NCBI GenBank assembly: GCA_964573885.1
Contig: CAZNLL010000009.1
Location: 1-51,363, forward strand
From: CAZNLL01 sp964573885
GTDB lineage: Bacteria > Desulfobacterota > DSM-4660 > Desulfatiglandales > Desulfatiglandaceae
Length of the DNA stretch: 51,363 bases
Direction: 5' to 3'
Part shown: positions 33,816 to 41,511 of the stretch, one piece after another
How positions within the stretch are numbered: position 1 is the stretch's first letter
How the letters are laid out: each line of letters begins with the position of its first letter
Made by a program: the position numbers and the translations under genes
The notes under the pieces: generated by a model
Told to the model about the DNA's origin: nothing
The model's database searches: none
The model's input: only the letters and a program-made list of their open reading frames with translations

Positions 33816-34014
33816 GTGACATAAGCCCCGTAGTTGCATTAAAGAGACCCAAGAATCAGCGCTTTCGCTTTCGAGGTTTTTAATGGGATCTGCCCGCAAG
33901 CCGGCCTAAGCATCTGTTTTAATTGTGGTTCTTTCTCAGGCATGTCACTGCCTTTGCAACAACGGGGTAAAGAAAGGGGCAGAAAGACCGGAAGGAGAGG
34001 CTAAGGAGGACTTT

Positions 34015-35121
34015 GTGAAAAGGAGCAGGAAAAAACCGGAGGGCCTTAAGGCCCTTAAAGACAAACAAAAAGAAATTGAAGGGATGGACCGGGAGATCCT
34101 CACCCTCATTGAGAAGAGGCAAGGGCTGGCCGAGGCCCTGGGCCAGGCAAAAAGGGAGGCCGGCATAGATATCCTGGACTTGGCCAGGGAGGAGGAGATC
34201 CTGAAGGTTCTCACCTCCAGGACTGAATCCTTGAGCAAGGATGCGGTCCGGCGTATTTTCAAGGAGATCATGTCTGCGGCCCGATCTGTGCAGGGACCCT
34301 TGAATGTGGCTTTTTTGGGTGCAGAGACCTCCTTTACCCATCAGGCGGCCCTTTCTCTTTTTGGGGCATCAGCCGGTTACCAGAGTGCGGAGACCACGGA
34401 AGACGTCTTTGACATGGTGGATAAGGACCTGTGTAATCGGGGCGTGGTCCCTATTGAAAACGCCTTTGAAGGATCCCTGGGCAACGTGCTGGATCTCTTT
34501 TCCCGCTATGAATTGAGAATATGCGGTGAAAATCTCCAGCGCATCAGGTATCATCTTTTGACCCGGGCGGAGCGAATAGAGGATATTAAGTGCCTTTATT
34601 CCCATCCCCTGGCTGTGGCCCAGTGCCGGGCCTGGATAAAGAATCATCTCCCGGGGGTCCCCCTGAAAAAGTCGGAGAGTTCGTCCCTTGCGGCCAAAAG
34701 GGCCGCTGAGAACGAGGGGGCTGCGGCCCTGGGGAGCCATCTCTCGGCCCGCACGTATGGGTTGAATATGGTGGAACAGGACATTGGGGACAGGCCGGAC
34801 AATGTGACCCGGTTCGTGGCCATTGGAAAGACGGACTCCCAGCCCACGGGCCAGGATAAGACCTCTTTGCTCTTTTCCGTGAATCACAGGCCCGGCGCCC
34901 TTTTTGAGGCCCTGCGGTCCCTGGCGCGGAAAAAGATCAACATGACCAAGATTGAATCCAGGCCGATCCGCGTAAGGAGCTGGGAGTACCTCTTCTTTGT
35001 GGATTTGGAAGGCCATGCCCAGGACCGTAAGCTCGGGGAGGCCCTCAAGAATATGGAGGCCTGTTGCGAAGAATTCAAAAACCTCGGCTCCTACCCTGTA
35101 GCCGCGAGTCCATGGCCCTGA
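34015..35121 (+). CDS. pheA: Bifunctional chorismate mutase / prephenate dehydratase
   Basis: 368 aa. Converts chorismate to prephenate and then phenylpyruvate, the committed branch to phenylalanine. Residues ~10-95 are an AroQ-type chorismate mutase (DREILTLIEKRQGLAEALGQAK), ~98-275 the prephenate dehydratase (VAFLGAETSFTHQAA, VVPIENAFEGSLG, NVTRFVAIG), and ~282-360 an ACT domain with the phenylalanine-sensing ESRPIR (HRPGALFEAL before it). GTG 34015 is the likely start: AAGGAGG lies 5 nt ahead. An upstream in-frame GTG (33925) adds 30 unlikely residues. Two control layers are implied: attenuation upstream and feedback via ACT. Confidence 0.95.
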   Translation: MKRSRKKPEGLKALKDKQKEIEGMDREILTLIEKRQGLAEALGQAKREAGIDILDLAREEEILKVLTSRTESLSKDAVRRIFKEIMSAARSVQGPLNVAFLGAETSFTHQAALSLFGASAGYQSAETTEDVFDMVDKDLCNRGVVPIENAFEGSLGNVLDLFSRYELRICGENLQRIRYHLLTRAERIEDIKCLYSHPLAVAQCRAWIKNHLPGVPLKKSESSSLAAKRAAENEGAAALGSHLSARTYGLNMVEQDIGDRPDNVTRFVAIGKTDSQPTGQDKTSLLFSVNHRPGALFEALRSLARKKINMTKIESRPIRVRSWEYLFFVDLEGHAQDRKLGEALKNMEACCEEFKNLGSYPVAASPWP

Positions 35122-35307
35122 TGACTTGCCGGCTCAGGGGGTTGAGATAATGGTGGCGCCCCCATGAGGATGGGATTTGGGCGTAAAAGATTTGTCAATC
35201 CGTGCATTTGATGGTAAGCACTTCTTGTGGACCTCCTGTCCCGGCTATGCCTCGGGGGCGGCTCCGGGGTCAGGGGTTTAGAGACATGCCCCAGGAGGAG
35301 GTGGACC

Positions 35308-36792
35308 ATGAAAATTTTTTGGCTGGGGCTTCTCATGCCCTTTATCCTCTGCGGGGGAGCCATGGGTTCAGGGCCTCCCGTTAGCGAAGATACCCAGACC
35401 TGTCTTGAATGCCACACCATGGTGCACCCCGGCATTGTGGCCGATTGGCAGAGAAGCCGTCACGCCGGGATCACGCCGGAAGAGGCCATGAAGGTGAAGG
35501 GGCTCAAGCAAAAGGTCTCCGCGGAAAAGGTGCCCGAGGGGCTTTCAAAAAAGGTGGTAGGCTGTGCCGAATGCCACACCCTGAATCATGACCAACACAA
35601 GGACAGTTTTGAACACAACGGGTATAAGGTCCACATGGTGGTCAGTCCCGGGGATTGCCGGACGTGTCATGCCACGGAAGCCGGGCAATACGAGCAGAAT
35701 ATCATGTCCCATGCCTATGGAAACCTGATGCATAACCCCCTATACCGGGACATGGTGACACAGGTCAACGGAACCCAGTTTTTGGAGCACGGCAAGACCG
35801 TCCTCACTCCCCCTGATGAGAAGACCAACGCGGATTCCTGCCTCTTTTGTCACGGTACGGTGGTTACCCTGGAGGGTATGAGGCAGGTGGAAACGGACCT
35901 GGGGGAGATGAGACTTCCCATCCTTTCGGGCTGGCCCAACAACGGCGTTGGTCGCATCAATCCGGACGACACAAAGGGCTCATGTGGGGCCTGCCACGCC
36001 AGACATGCCTTTTCCATGGCCTTGGCCAGGAGTCCTTCCACCTGTGCGGAATGCCACAAGGGTCCCGATGTGCCGGCATACCCGGTGTACCAAGTGAGTA
36101 AGCACGGAAACATCCATTCAGCCCTGGGAAAGGGATGGGATTATGAGGCGGTGCCGTGGCGGGTGGGAAAGGATTTCAGTGCGCCCACCTGCGCCGGGTG
36201 CCATGTGAGTTTACTGGTGAATGGAGAGGGTGAGATGGTGGCTTCCAGGACGCACCGGATGAATGACCGCCTTCCGTGGAGGCTTTTCGGCCTGGTCTAT
36301 GCCCACGCCCATCCAAAGGACCCGGATACGACTATCATAAAAAACAAAGGGGGACTTCCCCTGCCCACTGAATTGAGCGGAGAACCCGTAAGTCAGTATT
36401 TAATTGATAAGGCCGAGGGTGAAAGGCGGTTGGGCCGCCTCAAGAAGATCTGCCTTAGTTGTCATGGAAGCGGCTGGGTGAAGGGTCACTTTGCACGGCT
36501 GGAGAAGACCCTCGAAACAAGCAATGTCATGACCCGCACCGCAACAGATATTTTGGCTTTGGCGTGGAAAAGAGGGCTTGCCAAAGGCCCGGGCCAAAAG
36601 GACAGCATCTTTAATGAGGGAATCGAAAAAAAATGGGTGGAACAGTGGCTCTTCTATGCCAACTCCACCCGGTTTGCCACCGCCATGGCAGGGGCGGACT
36701 ACGGCGTCTTTGCCAACGGTCGATGGTATCTTGCCAAGAACATTCAGGACATGCTCGACTGGATGGAACTCAAGGGAGAGAAGGAGAAATAG
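35308..36792 (+). CDS. Periplasmic octaheme cytochrome c, hydroxylamine oxidoreductase-like
   Basis: 494 aa from ATG 35308 (ribosome site AGGAGGAGG). A signal peptide (about 1-20) is followed by eight CxxCH heme sites at residues 32-36, 86-90, 117-121, 178-182, 226-230, 246-250, 295-299 and 382-386, and a heme-free C-terminal helical tail ending WYLAKNIQDMLDWMEL. Number, spacing and tail fit the HAO/octaheme family. HAO oxidises hydroxylamine, while the related epsilon-proteobacterial enzymes reduce nitrite or hydroxylamine; which applies depends on a C-terminal tyrosine crosslink I cannot judge by eye. In a presumed anaerobe, reduction is more likely. A PpiD-type chaperone gene follows by 13 nt. 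Confidence 0.85.
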   Translation: MKIFWLGLLMPFILCGGAMGSGPPVSEDTQTCLECHTMVHPGIVADWQRSRHAGITPEEAMKVKGLKQKVSAEKVPEGLSKKVVGCAECHTLNHDQHKDSFEHNGYKVHMVVSPGDCRTCHATEAGQYEQNIMSHAYGNLMHNPLYRDMVTQVNGTQFLEHGKTVLTPPDEKTNADSCLFCHGTVVTLEGMRQVETDLGEMRLPILSGWPNNGVGRINPDDTKGSCGACHARHAFSMALARSPSTCAECHKGPDVPAYPVYQVSKHGNIHSALGKGWDYEAVPWRVGKDFSAPTCAGCHVSLLVNGEGEMVASRTHRMNDRLPWRLFGLVYAHAHPKDPDTTIIKNKGGLPLPTELSGEPVSQYLIDKAEGERRLGRLKKICLSCHGSGWVKGHFARLEKTLETSNVMTRTATDILALAWKRGLAKGPGQKDSIFNEGIEKKWVEQWLFYANSTRFATAMAGADYGVFANGRWYLAKNIQDMLDWMELKGEKEK

Positions 36793-36805
36793 GAGGAAAC
36801 GCCGC

Positions 36806-38704
36806 ATGGTACTTAGTCTCATGAGAAGGCATGCCAAGTCCTGGCTGATAAAATTTTTGATCGGCATTATCGCCGTGGTTTTTATCTTCTACTTTGGCTA
36901 TTCCTTCACATCCAAGCAAGGACTCAAGGTGGCCTACGTGAACGGAGAGGTCATCACCGGTCAGGAATATCAAAAGACTTACAGGGATCTCCTGGAGGCC
37001 TTGCGGAGGCAATACAAGGGGCTGTGGAATGAAAACCTCATCAAGGTTTTTGATGTGAAGAAGCGGGCCCTTGAAAACCTCATCAACCAGAAATTGATCA
37101 CGCAAGAGGCCAAGAGGCTTGGACTGGCGGTGACAGAGGAGGAGATCCAGAAGGCCATCATGAATTACCCCTCCTTCCAAACAAACGGGCGCTTCGACAT
37201 GAACCGCTACCGGGTGCTGTTGAGCCATAACCGGATGAAGCCCGAGGATTTTGAAGCAACCATAGCCCAGGGGCTCCTGGATTCAAAACTGCGAGAGTTC
37301 CTTTTTGCCTTTATGGAGGTGACCGACCGGGAGATTTTGAACCAGTATGTGTATGCCAATGAAAAGGTAAAGATCGCCTTTGTTCGATTTGAGCCTGACC
37401 AATTCAGGAAATCCGTCCATGTGGATCAGGCGGCCCTGGAGAAGTTCTTTGAGAAGAATAAAGAGAGCTATCGGGTCCCGGAGAAGATCAAGGCCGTTTT
37501 TATTGAGGTCGATCCTGAGGACTTCAAAGATGAGGTTAAACTGACGGAAATGGAGATTTCCGATTATTACGAGTACAACCTGGAGGCCTTTAGCGAGCCT
37601 GAGGCGGTGCGGGCGAGGCATATCCTTTTCAAGGTGCCAAAGGACGCTTCATTGGAGGTAGAGGAAACGGTCAGGGCAAACGCCCAAAAAGTGCTGGAAA
37701 AGGCGCGCTCCGGCGAGCCCTTCGAAGACCTGGCCAAGACCTATTCCGAAGGTCCCACCAAGAGCAAGGGGGGGGATCTGGGTTATTTTTCCAGAGGCAA
37801 AATGGTAAAGCCTTTTGAGGAGGCCGCCTTTGCACTGGAAAAAGGGGAAATCAGTGACCTTGTCCGCACCCCTTTCGGCTATCACATTATCAAGGTGGAG
37901 GATGTGCGGGAAGGAAAGCGCAAGCCGTTAGAGGAGGTGCGGAATCAGATTGTGGACACCCTGGTGGCAAACGTGGCCCTGGATTTGGCCCACGAAAAGG
38001 GGCTTTCCCTCATCGATCAGATGCCTTACGAAATAGATTTGACCCGGTACGCGAAACAGCATGGACTGGCTGTGAAGGAGACAGACTTTTTTTCCCAGGC
38101 CGATGAGATCGCCGGGGTAGGGGGGAATGAAAAGCTTCGGGAATCGCTGTTTGCCCTGGAAAAGGGCGAGATGAGTGAATTGATAGAGGTGGATGGAAAA
38201 TTTTTTATTTTTCAGGTCAAGGAGAGAAAGCCCTCGCATTTGCCCGAGTTGGGGGAAGTTGAAGAAACGGTGCGAGAGGAATTTGTGTCCCATCTTGCCA
38301 CCAAAGAGGCCGAAAAGGCGGCTGAGTCCCACCTGGAGCAACTCAGACAAGGGAAGGGCTGGGAGGCGCTGGCTCAGGAGCAGGGGCTGAAACCTGAAGA
38401 GACCAAATTCTTCACGCGCCGGGATTCCCTCCCTGAGATTGGTTACGAGCCCGACCTCAAAGAGGCCGCCTTTGGCCTCAGTGAGGAGAACCCCTACCCG
38501 GATAAGGTTTTTGAAAACAGCAAAGGAGTGTTTGTGATCAAATGGAAGGCGGACCAGGGCATTGATCAAGAGAAGTATGAGGAGGAAAAGGAGAAATACC
38601 GGTTTGCCCTCATGGAGGCCAAGCAGAGGCGGGCCTTTGAGAAATGGCTTCAAGATTTGAAACAAGAGGCCGACATAGAGCTCGTCACCCCTGTTGAGGG
38701 CTAA
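36806..38704 (+). CDS. PpiD/SurA-type membrane-anchored peptidyl-prolyl isomerase
   Basis: 632 aa from ATG 36806, after a strong AGGAGGAAA site. One N-terminal membrane anchor (LIKFLIGIIAVVFIFYFGY, ~15-33), then a SurA-N-like chaperone region (VAYVNGEVITGQEYQKTY; LINQKLITQEAKRLGLAVTEEEI), a parvulin domain (RARHILFKVP ... GGDLGYFSRGKMVKPFEEAAF ... PFGYHIIKVED), and a second degenerate parvulin-like half. It assists folding of exported proteins at the outer face of the inner membrane. It follows the octaheme cytochrome gene by 13 nt and its stop interlocks with that of the opposite-strand gene at 38701. Confidence 0.9.
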   Translation: MVLSLMRRHAKSWLIKFLIGIIAVVFIFYFGYSFTSKQGLKVAYVNGEVITGQEYQKTYRDLLEALRRQYKGLWNENLIKVFDVKKRALENLINQKLITQEAKRLGLAVTEEEIQKAIMNYPSFQTNGRFDMNRYRVLLSHNRMKPEDFEATIAQGLLDSKLREFLFAFMEVTDREILNQYVYANEKVKIAFVRFEPDQFRKSVHVDQAALEKFFEKNKESYRVPEKIKAVFIEVDPEDFKDEVKLTEMEISDYYEYNLEAFSEPEAVRARHILFKVPKDASLEVEETVRANAQKVLEKARSGEPFEDLAKTYSEGPTKSKGGDLGYFSRGKMVKPFEEAAFALEKGEISDLVRTPFGYHIIKVEDVREGKRKPLEEVRNQIVDTLVANVALDLAHEKGLSLIDQMPYEIDLTRYAKQHGLAVKETDFFSQADEIAGVGGNEKLRESLFALEKGEMSELIEVDGKFFIFQVKERKPSHLPELGEVEETVREEFVSHLATKEAEKAAESHLEQLRQGKGWEALAQEQGLKPEETKFFTRRDSLPEIGYEPDLKEAAFGLSEENPYPDKVFENSKGVFVIKWKADQGIDQEKYEEEKEKYRFALMEAKQRRAFEKWLQDLKQEADIELVTPVEG

Positions 38705-39186
38705 GATCCCGGGTTTTCCGGGTAAAGGGGATATTTTTTACCCTTTGAGAAAAGATAGATGAGGTCGGCCTCTTCTTCGATGTGCTGGCAGAGTTGGTAA
38801 TAGGCCGGCCGGGTGAAACGGGCCGGAAAGGCCCCTTCCTTTACACGACAGTAAAGGACGTTTTCCTCCCCGATCCAAAGGGTCTGGGGGGCGAGTTCTT
38901 CCACCGTGTCATCGCTCAGAGACAGCAGAAACCGGGTGTGTTCGGGGGAATCCTTTTGCGCGCAGGTGACCCTGCGAACCACAAAGGCCGTATCTTCCAC
39001 CCCCACCTGGCAGCGTTTGCCATTCCAGGTAATGATGTAGCGGTTTTGAGAATCCAGTTCCAGGTTTTGGTAAAAGAGGCGAATAAAGTCCCGGTGGATC
39101 ATTTCCGCCCCCTCATGGTACCAACGCCCCTCTTTGTCGATAGAGATCAGGCAGGGGGGGATTTCCTCTTCTTGGTGTTCAACCAT
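38701..39186 (-). CDS. DUF1285-like protein
   Basis: 161 aa, soluble. PPCLISIDKEGRWYHEGAEMIHRDFIRLFYQNL at the N-terminus and the downstream beta-rich region match, as I recall it, the DUF1285 family, of unknown function. No catalytic motif is evident. Start ATG 39186 has GGAGAGGAACTC just ahead. Its stop TAG overlaps the ppiD-like stop (CTAA is read TAA on plus and TAG on minus), so no terminator separates the two. Divergent from the LsrF-like gene across 291 nt. Confidence 0.65.
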   Translation of the reverse strand: MVEHQEEEIPPCLISIDKEGRWYHEGAEMIHRDFIRLFYQNLELDSQNRYIITWNGKRCQVGVEDTAFVVRRVTCAQKDSPEHTRFLLSLSDDTVEELAPQTLWIGEENVLYCRVKEGAFPARFTRPAYYQLCQHIEEEADLIYLFSKGKKYPLYPENPGS

Positions 39187-39302
39187 GAGTTCCTCTCCTC
39201 CACATCCCTTTTGCGCAAGATCTGATTGAGTTTTCGGTGAAAGGTGGCGTAACCCTGTTCTATGTCCCGTTCATCCGGCTCGCTTCCCTATAGTCTTTAA
39301 AA

Positions 39303-39317
39303 ACCTTTTAAAAAGGT
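39303..39317. promoter_or_regulatory. Palindromic operator candidate
   Basis: ACCTTTTAAAAAGGT is a perfect 7-bp inverted repeat around one base, in the divergent gap between the DUF1285-like gene and the LsrF-like gene, 64 nt before TTGACA. A site for a dimeric regulator is possible, unproven. Confidence 0.4.
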
Positions 39318-39380
39318 CAATACCCTATTTCAGCTCATCCGGACATGGGGGTCTGCTGGCGCGGTTTTTCGGGAACCATC

Positions 39381-39410
39381 TTGACAACCCGGGGCGCTTG
39401 GCTTAACAAT
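39381..39410 (+). promoter_or_regulatory. Candidate promoter for the LsrF-ADH-aldolase genes
   Basis: Perfect TTGACA (39381-39386), then TAACAA (17-bp spacer) or AACAAT (18 bp). Transcription would begin near 39416, downstream of the ATG at 39409, which supports the later start at 39478. Confidence 0.55.
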
Positions 39411-39477
39411 GATGAATTACAAGGAATTGATAGGACTTGCCCTTTGCAAGGGGCTGGTTTTGGGGGAGGATAAGATT

Positions 39478-40368
39478 ATGGCAGATGCAGAAAAGATTCT
39501 GGAAGCGCGGGACCTCAAGGAAACGGGAGAACCCCAAGGGGACGTCAAGAGAAAGAAGATGAAGGGCCTGGATCACCTCGACTGGGGAATGCGAAACCGC
39601 CTCTCCCGGCTCGTGAGGGAGGACGGACACTGTCAGTTCCTCCCCATTGATCACGGGTATTTTCAGGGTCCTACCCGGCGCCTTGAAAGGCCTGGAGAAA
39701 CCATCCGGGACCTGCTTCCCTTTGCCGACGGCCTTTTCGTGACCCGGGGGGTGCTCCGGTCATGCGTGGATCCGGATGTGGATACCCCCATCATCCTGAG
39801 GGTTTCGGGGGGGACCAGCGTGGTGGGGAAGGATCTGGCCGACGAGGTTATTACCACGGGCGTTGAAGAGATGGTCCGGCTCAACGTGGCCGCTGTAGGG
39901 CTCTCTGTCTTTGTGGGCAGCGATTACGAAAAAGAGACCCTTGAGAGCCTTGCCCTCCTGGTGGATGAATGCGAGGCCCATGGGGTTCCGGTGATGGCTG
40001 TTACGGCTGTGGGCAAGGAGCTGGAAAAGAGGACCGCAAGGTTTCTGGCCCTTTCCTGTCGTATTGCCGCGGAGTTGGGGGCCAAGATTGTCAAGACCTA
40101 CTATTGTGCCGACGATTTTGAAAAGGTGACGGTGGGATGCCCTGTGCCGGTGGTGATCGCCGGCGGGCCTAAGTGTGAAACAGAGCTGGAGGTCTTTGAA
40201 TTCGTCTATGACGGCATGCAGAAGGGCGCCATCGGGGTTAACCTGGGCAGAAACGTATGGCAGAACCCCCATCCCGTGGCCATGATGCGGGCCTTAAACA
40301 CGGTGATCCATGAGGGGGCTACACCCAAGCAGGCCTTTGAGCTCTTTCAAACCATGAAAAACCAATAG
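39478..40368 (+). CDS. LsrF/FbaB-like class I aldolase or thiolase
   Basis: 296 aa from ATG 39478, with GGGGGAGG 8 nt before. The TIM-barrel protein resembles E. coli LsrF (291 aa) along its length: LDWGMRNRLSRL, PIDHGYFQGPT, LFVTRGVLRS, GLSVFVGSDY, KTYYCADDFEKV, VGCPVPVVIAGG, GVNLGRNVWQ. Schiff-base lysine is K206 (IVKTYY). LsrF cleaves 3-hydroxy-5-phosphonooxypentane-2,4-dione with CoA in AI-2 breakdown. No other lsr gene is here, so another phospho-ketose or aldol substrate is likely. It leads a set with a zinc alcohol dehydrogenase and a class II aldolase. An ADHS-type role in aromatic synthesis is less likely but possible. Confidence 0.8.
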   Translation: MADAEKILEARDLKETGEPQGDVKRKKMKGLDHLDWGMRNRLSRLVREDGHCQFLPIDHGYFQGPTRRLERPGETIRDLLPFADGLFVTRGVLRSCVDPDVDTPIILRVSGGTSVVGKDLADEVITTGVEEMVRLNVAAVGLSVFVGSDYEKETLESLALLVDECEAHGVPVMAVTAVGKELEKRTARFLALSCRIAAELGAKIVKTYYCADDFEKVTVGCPVPVVIAGGPKCETELEVFEFVYDGMQKGAIGVNLGRNVWQNPHPVAMMRALNTVIHEGATPKQAFELFQTMKNQ

Positions 40369-40398
40369 CTTTTTTCATCCTGGAGAGGCCCGATACCC

Positions 40399-41442
40399 AT
40401 GACCAAGAGCATGCGTGTGCTCATGTATTACAGCAACCAGGATGTGCGCCTCCAAGAGATGGCCGTGCCTGAAATAGGCCCCGGCGAAGTGCTTATGAAG
40501 GTCTTTGCCAGCGGCATCTGCGGCAGTGATGTTATGGAGTGGTATCGGCGGGACAAGGTGCCGCTGGTCCTGGGGCATGAAGTGTCCGGAGAGGTGGTGG
40601 AAGTGGGAAAAGGGGTGGAGAAGTTCCACCCGGGGGATCGCATCGCCGCCACCCACCATGTACCGTGTAATACCTGCCATTATTGCCTTAACGGTCACCA
40701 CACCGTGTGCGAGACCCTTTTACGGGGCACCCACTTTCACCCGGGGGGCTTTGCGGAATATATCCGGATACCTGCCATAAACGTGGATCGGGGTACCTTT
40801 GCCATTCCGCAGGGTGTTTCTTATGAAGAGGCCTCCTTTATGGAGCCCCTTGCCTGTGTGTTGAGGGGGCAGAGAAACGCACGCCTTCAGCCGGGGCAGG
40901 CCGTGCTGGTCTTGGGAAGCGGCATTTCCGGACTCCTGCATATCGCCCTGGCCAGGGCCCTGGGGGCCGGGCTGGTGGCGGCGGCCGACACCATTCCCTT
41001 TCGCCTTGAAAAGGCCAAGAAAATGGGGGCCCATGTGGTTCTCCCTGCAGAGAATCGGCTCATGGAGGCCTTAAGAGAGACGAACGAAGGGCGGCTCGCG
41101 GACGTGGTCATCGTGTGTTTCGAGGGCTTCATCCCCTTGGCCCTCCGGTGCGTGGAACGGGGGGGTACGGTCCTTTTCTTCGCCGGGGCCTCTGAGGGGG
41201 CTACCATTCCCGCCTCGATCAACGACCTTTTCTGGAGAACGGAAATCACCCTTACAAGCACCTATGCAGGGGCTCCCTATGACTGCATGACCGCCCTCAA
41301 GCTCATTAGGGCGAGGGCCGTCCCGGTAAAGGAAAGCATTACCCACAGATTGGCCCTGGAAAAGGGACCCGAGGGGTTTCAGGCGGTGGCCTGCCCCACG
41401 GAGCATGATTGTATCAAAGTTATTGTGGAACCCCAGAGGTGA
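40399..41442 (+). CDS. Zinc-dependent medium-chain alcohol/polyol dehydrogenase
   Basis: 347 aa. Catalytic-zinc ligands C41 (GICGSD) and H60-E61 (GHE), structural-zinc cysteines C90, C93, C96 and C104 (PCNTCHYCLNGHHTVC), and a Rossmann motif VLGSGISGLLHIALA. The shape is that of sorbitol, threonine or related polyol dehydrogenases using NAD(P). Start ATG 40399 follows GGAGAGG. It lies 30 nt after the LsrF-like gene and 69 nt before the class II aldolase, so it likely oxidises or reduces an intermediate shared with those aldolases; the substrate is unknown. Confidence 0.85.
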   Translation: MTKSMRVLMYYSNQDVRLQEMAVPEIGPGEVLMKVFASGICGSDVMEWYRRDKVPLVLGHEVSGEVVEVGKGVEKFHPGDRIAATHHVPCNTCHYCLNGHHTVCETLLRGTHFHPGGFAEYIRIPAINVDRGTFAIPQGVSYEEASFMEPLACVLRGQRNARLQPGQAVLVLGSGISGLLHIALARALGAGLVAAADTIPFRLEKAKKMGAHVVLPAENRLMEALRETNEGRLADVVIVCFEGFIPLALRCVERGGTVLFFAGASEGATIPASINDLFWRTEITLTSTYAGAPYDCMTALKLIRARAVPVKESITHRLALEKGPEGFQAVACPTEHDCIKVIVEPQR

Positions 41443-41450
41443 ATAACCGC

Positions 41451-41487
41451 GGTTCCCGCCCGACTCCCTTGGGAGGGGTGGGACCCG
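41451..41487 (+). other. Imperfect intercistronic hairpin
   Basis: GGTTCCCGCCC..CTCC can pair with GGAG.GGTGGGACC around CTTG, with a few mismatches. No T-run follows, so it is likely an mRNA processing or stability hairpin between the dehydrogenase and aldolase genes. Confidence 0.4.
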
Positions 41488-41511
41488 GGTAAAACCAGAG
41501 GAGGAGAGATC

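Noticed and set aside
33925..34014. Upstream GTG start for pheA
   Set aside because: It would add 30 residues unlike the family, and the strong AAGGAGG site belongs to GTG 34015.
39409..39477. ATG 39409/39412 as start of the LsrF-like gene
   Set aside because: They overlap the -10 region of the TTGACA promoter and lack a ribosome site; ATG 39478 has one.
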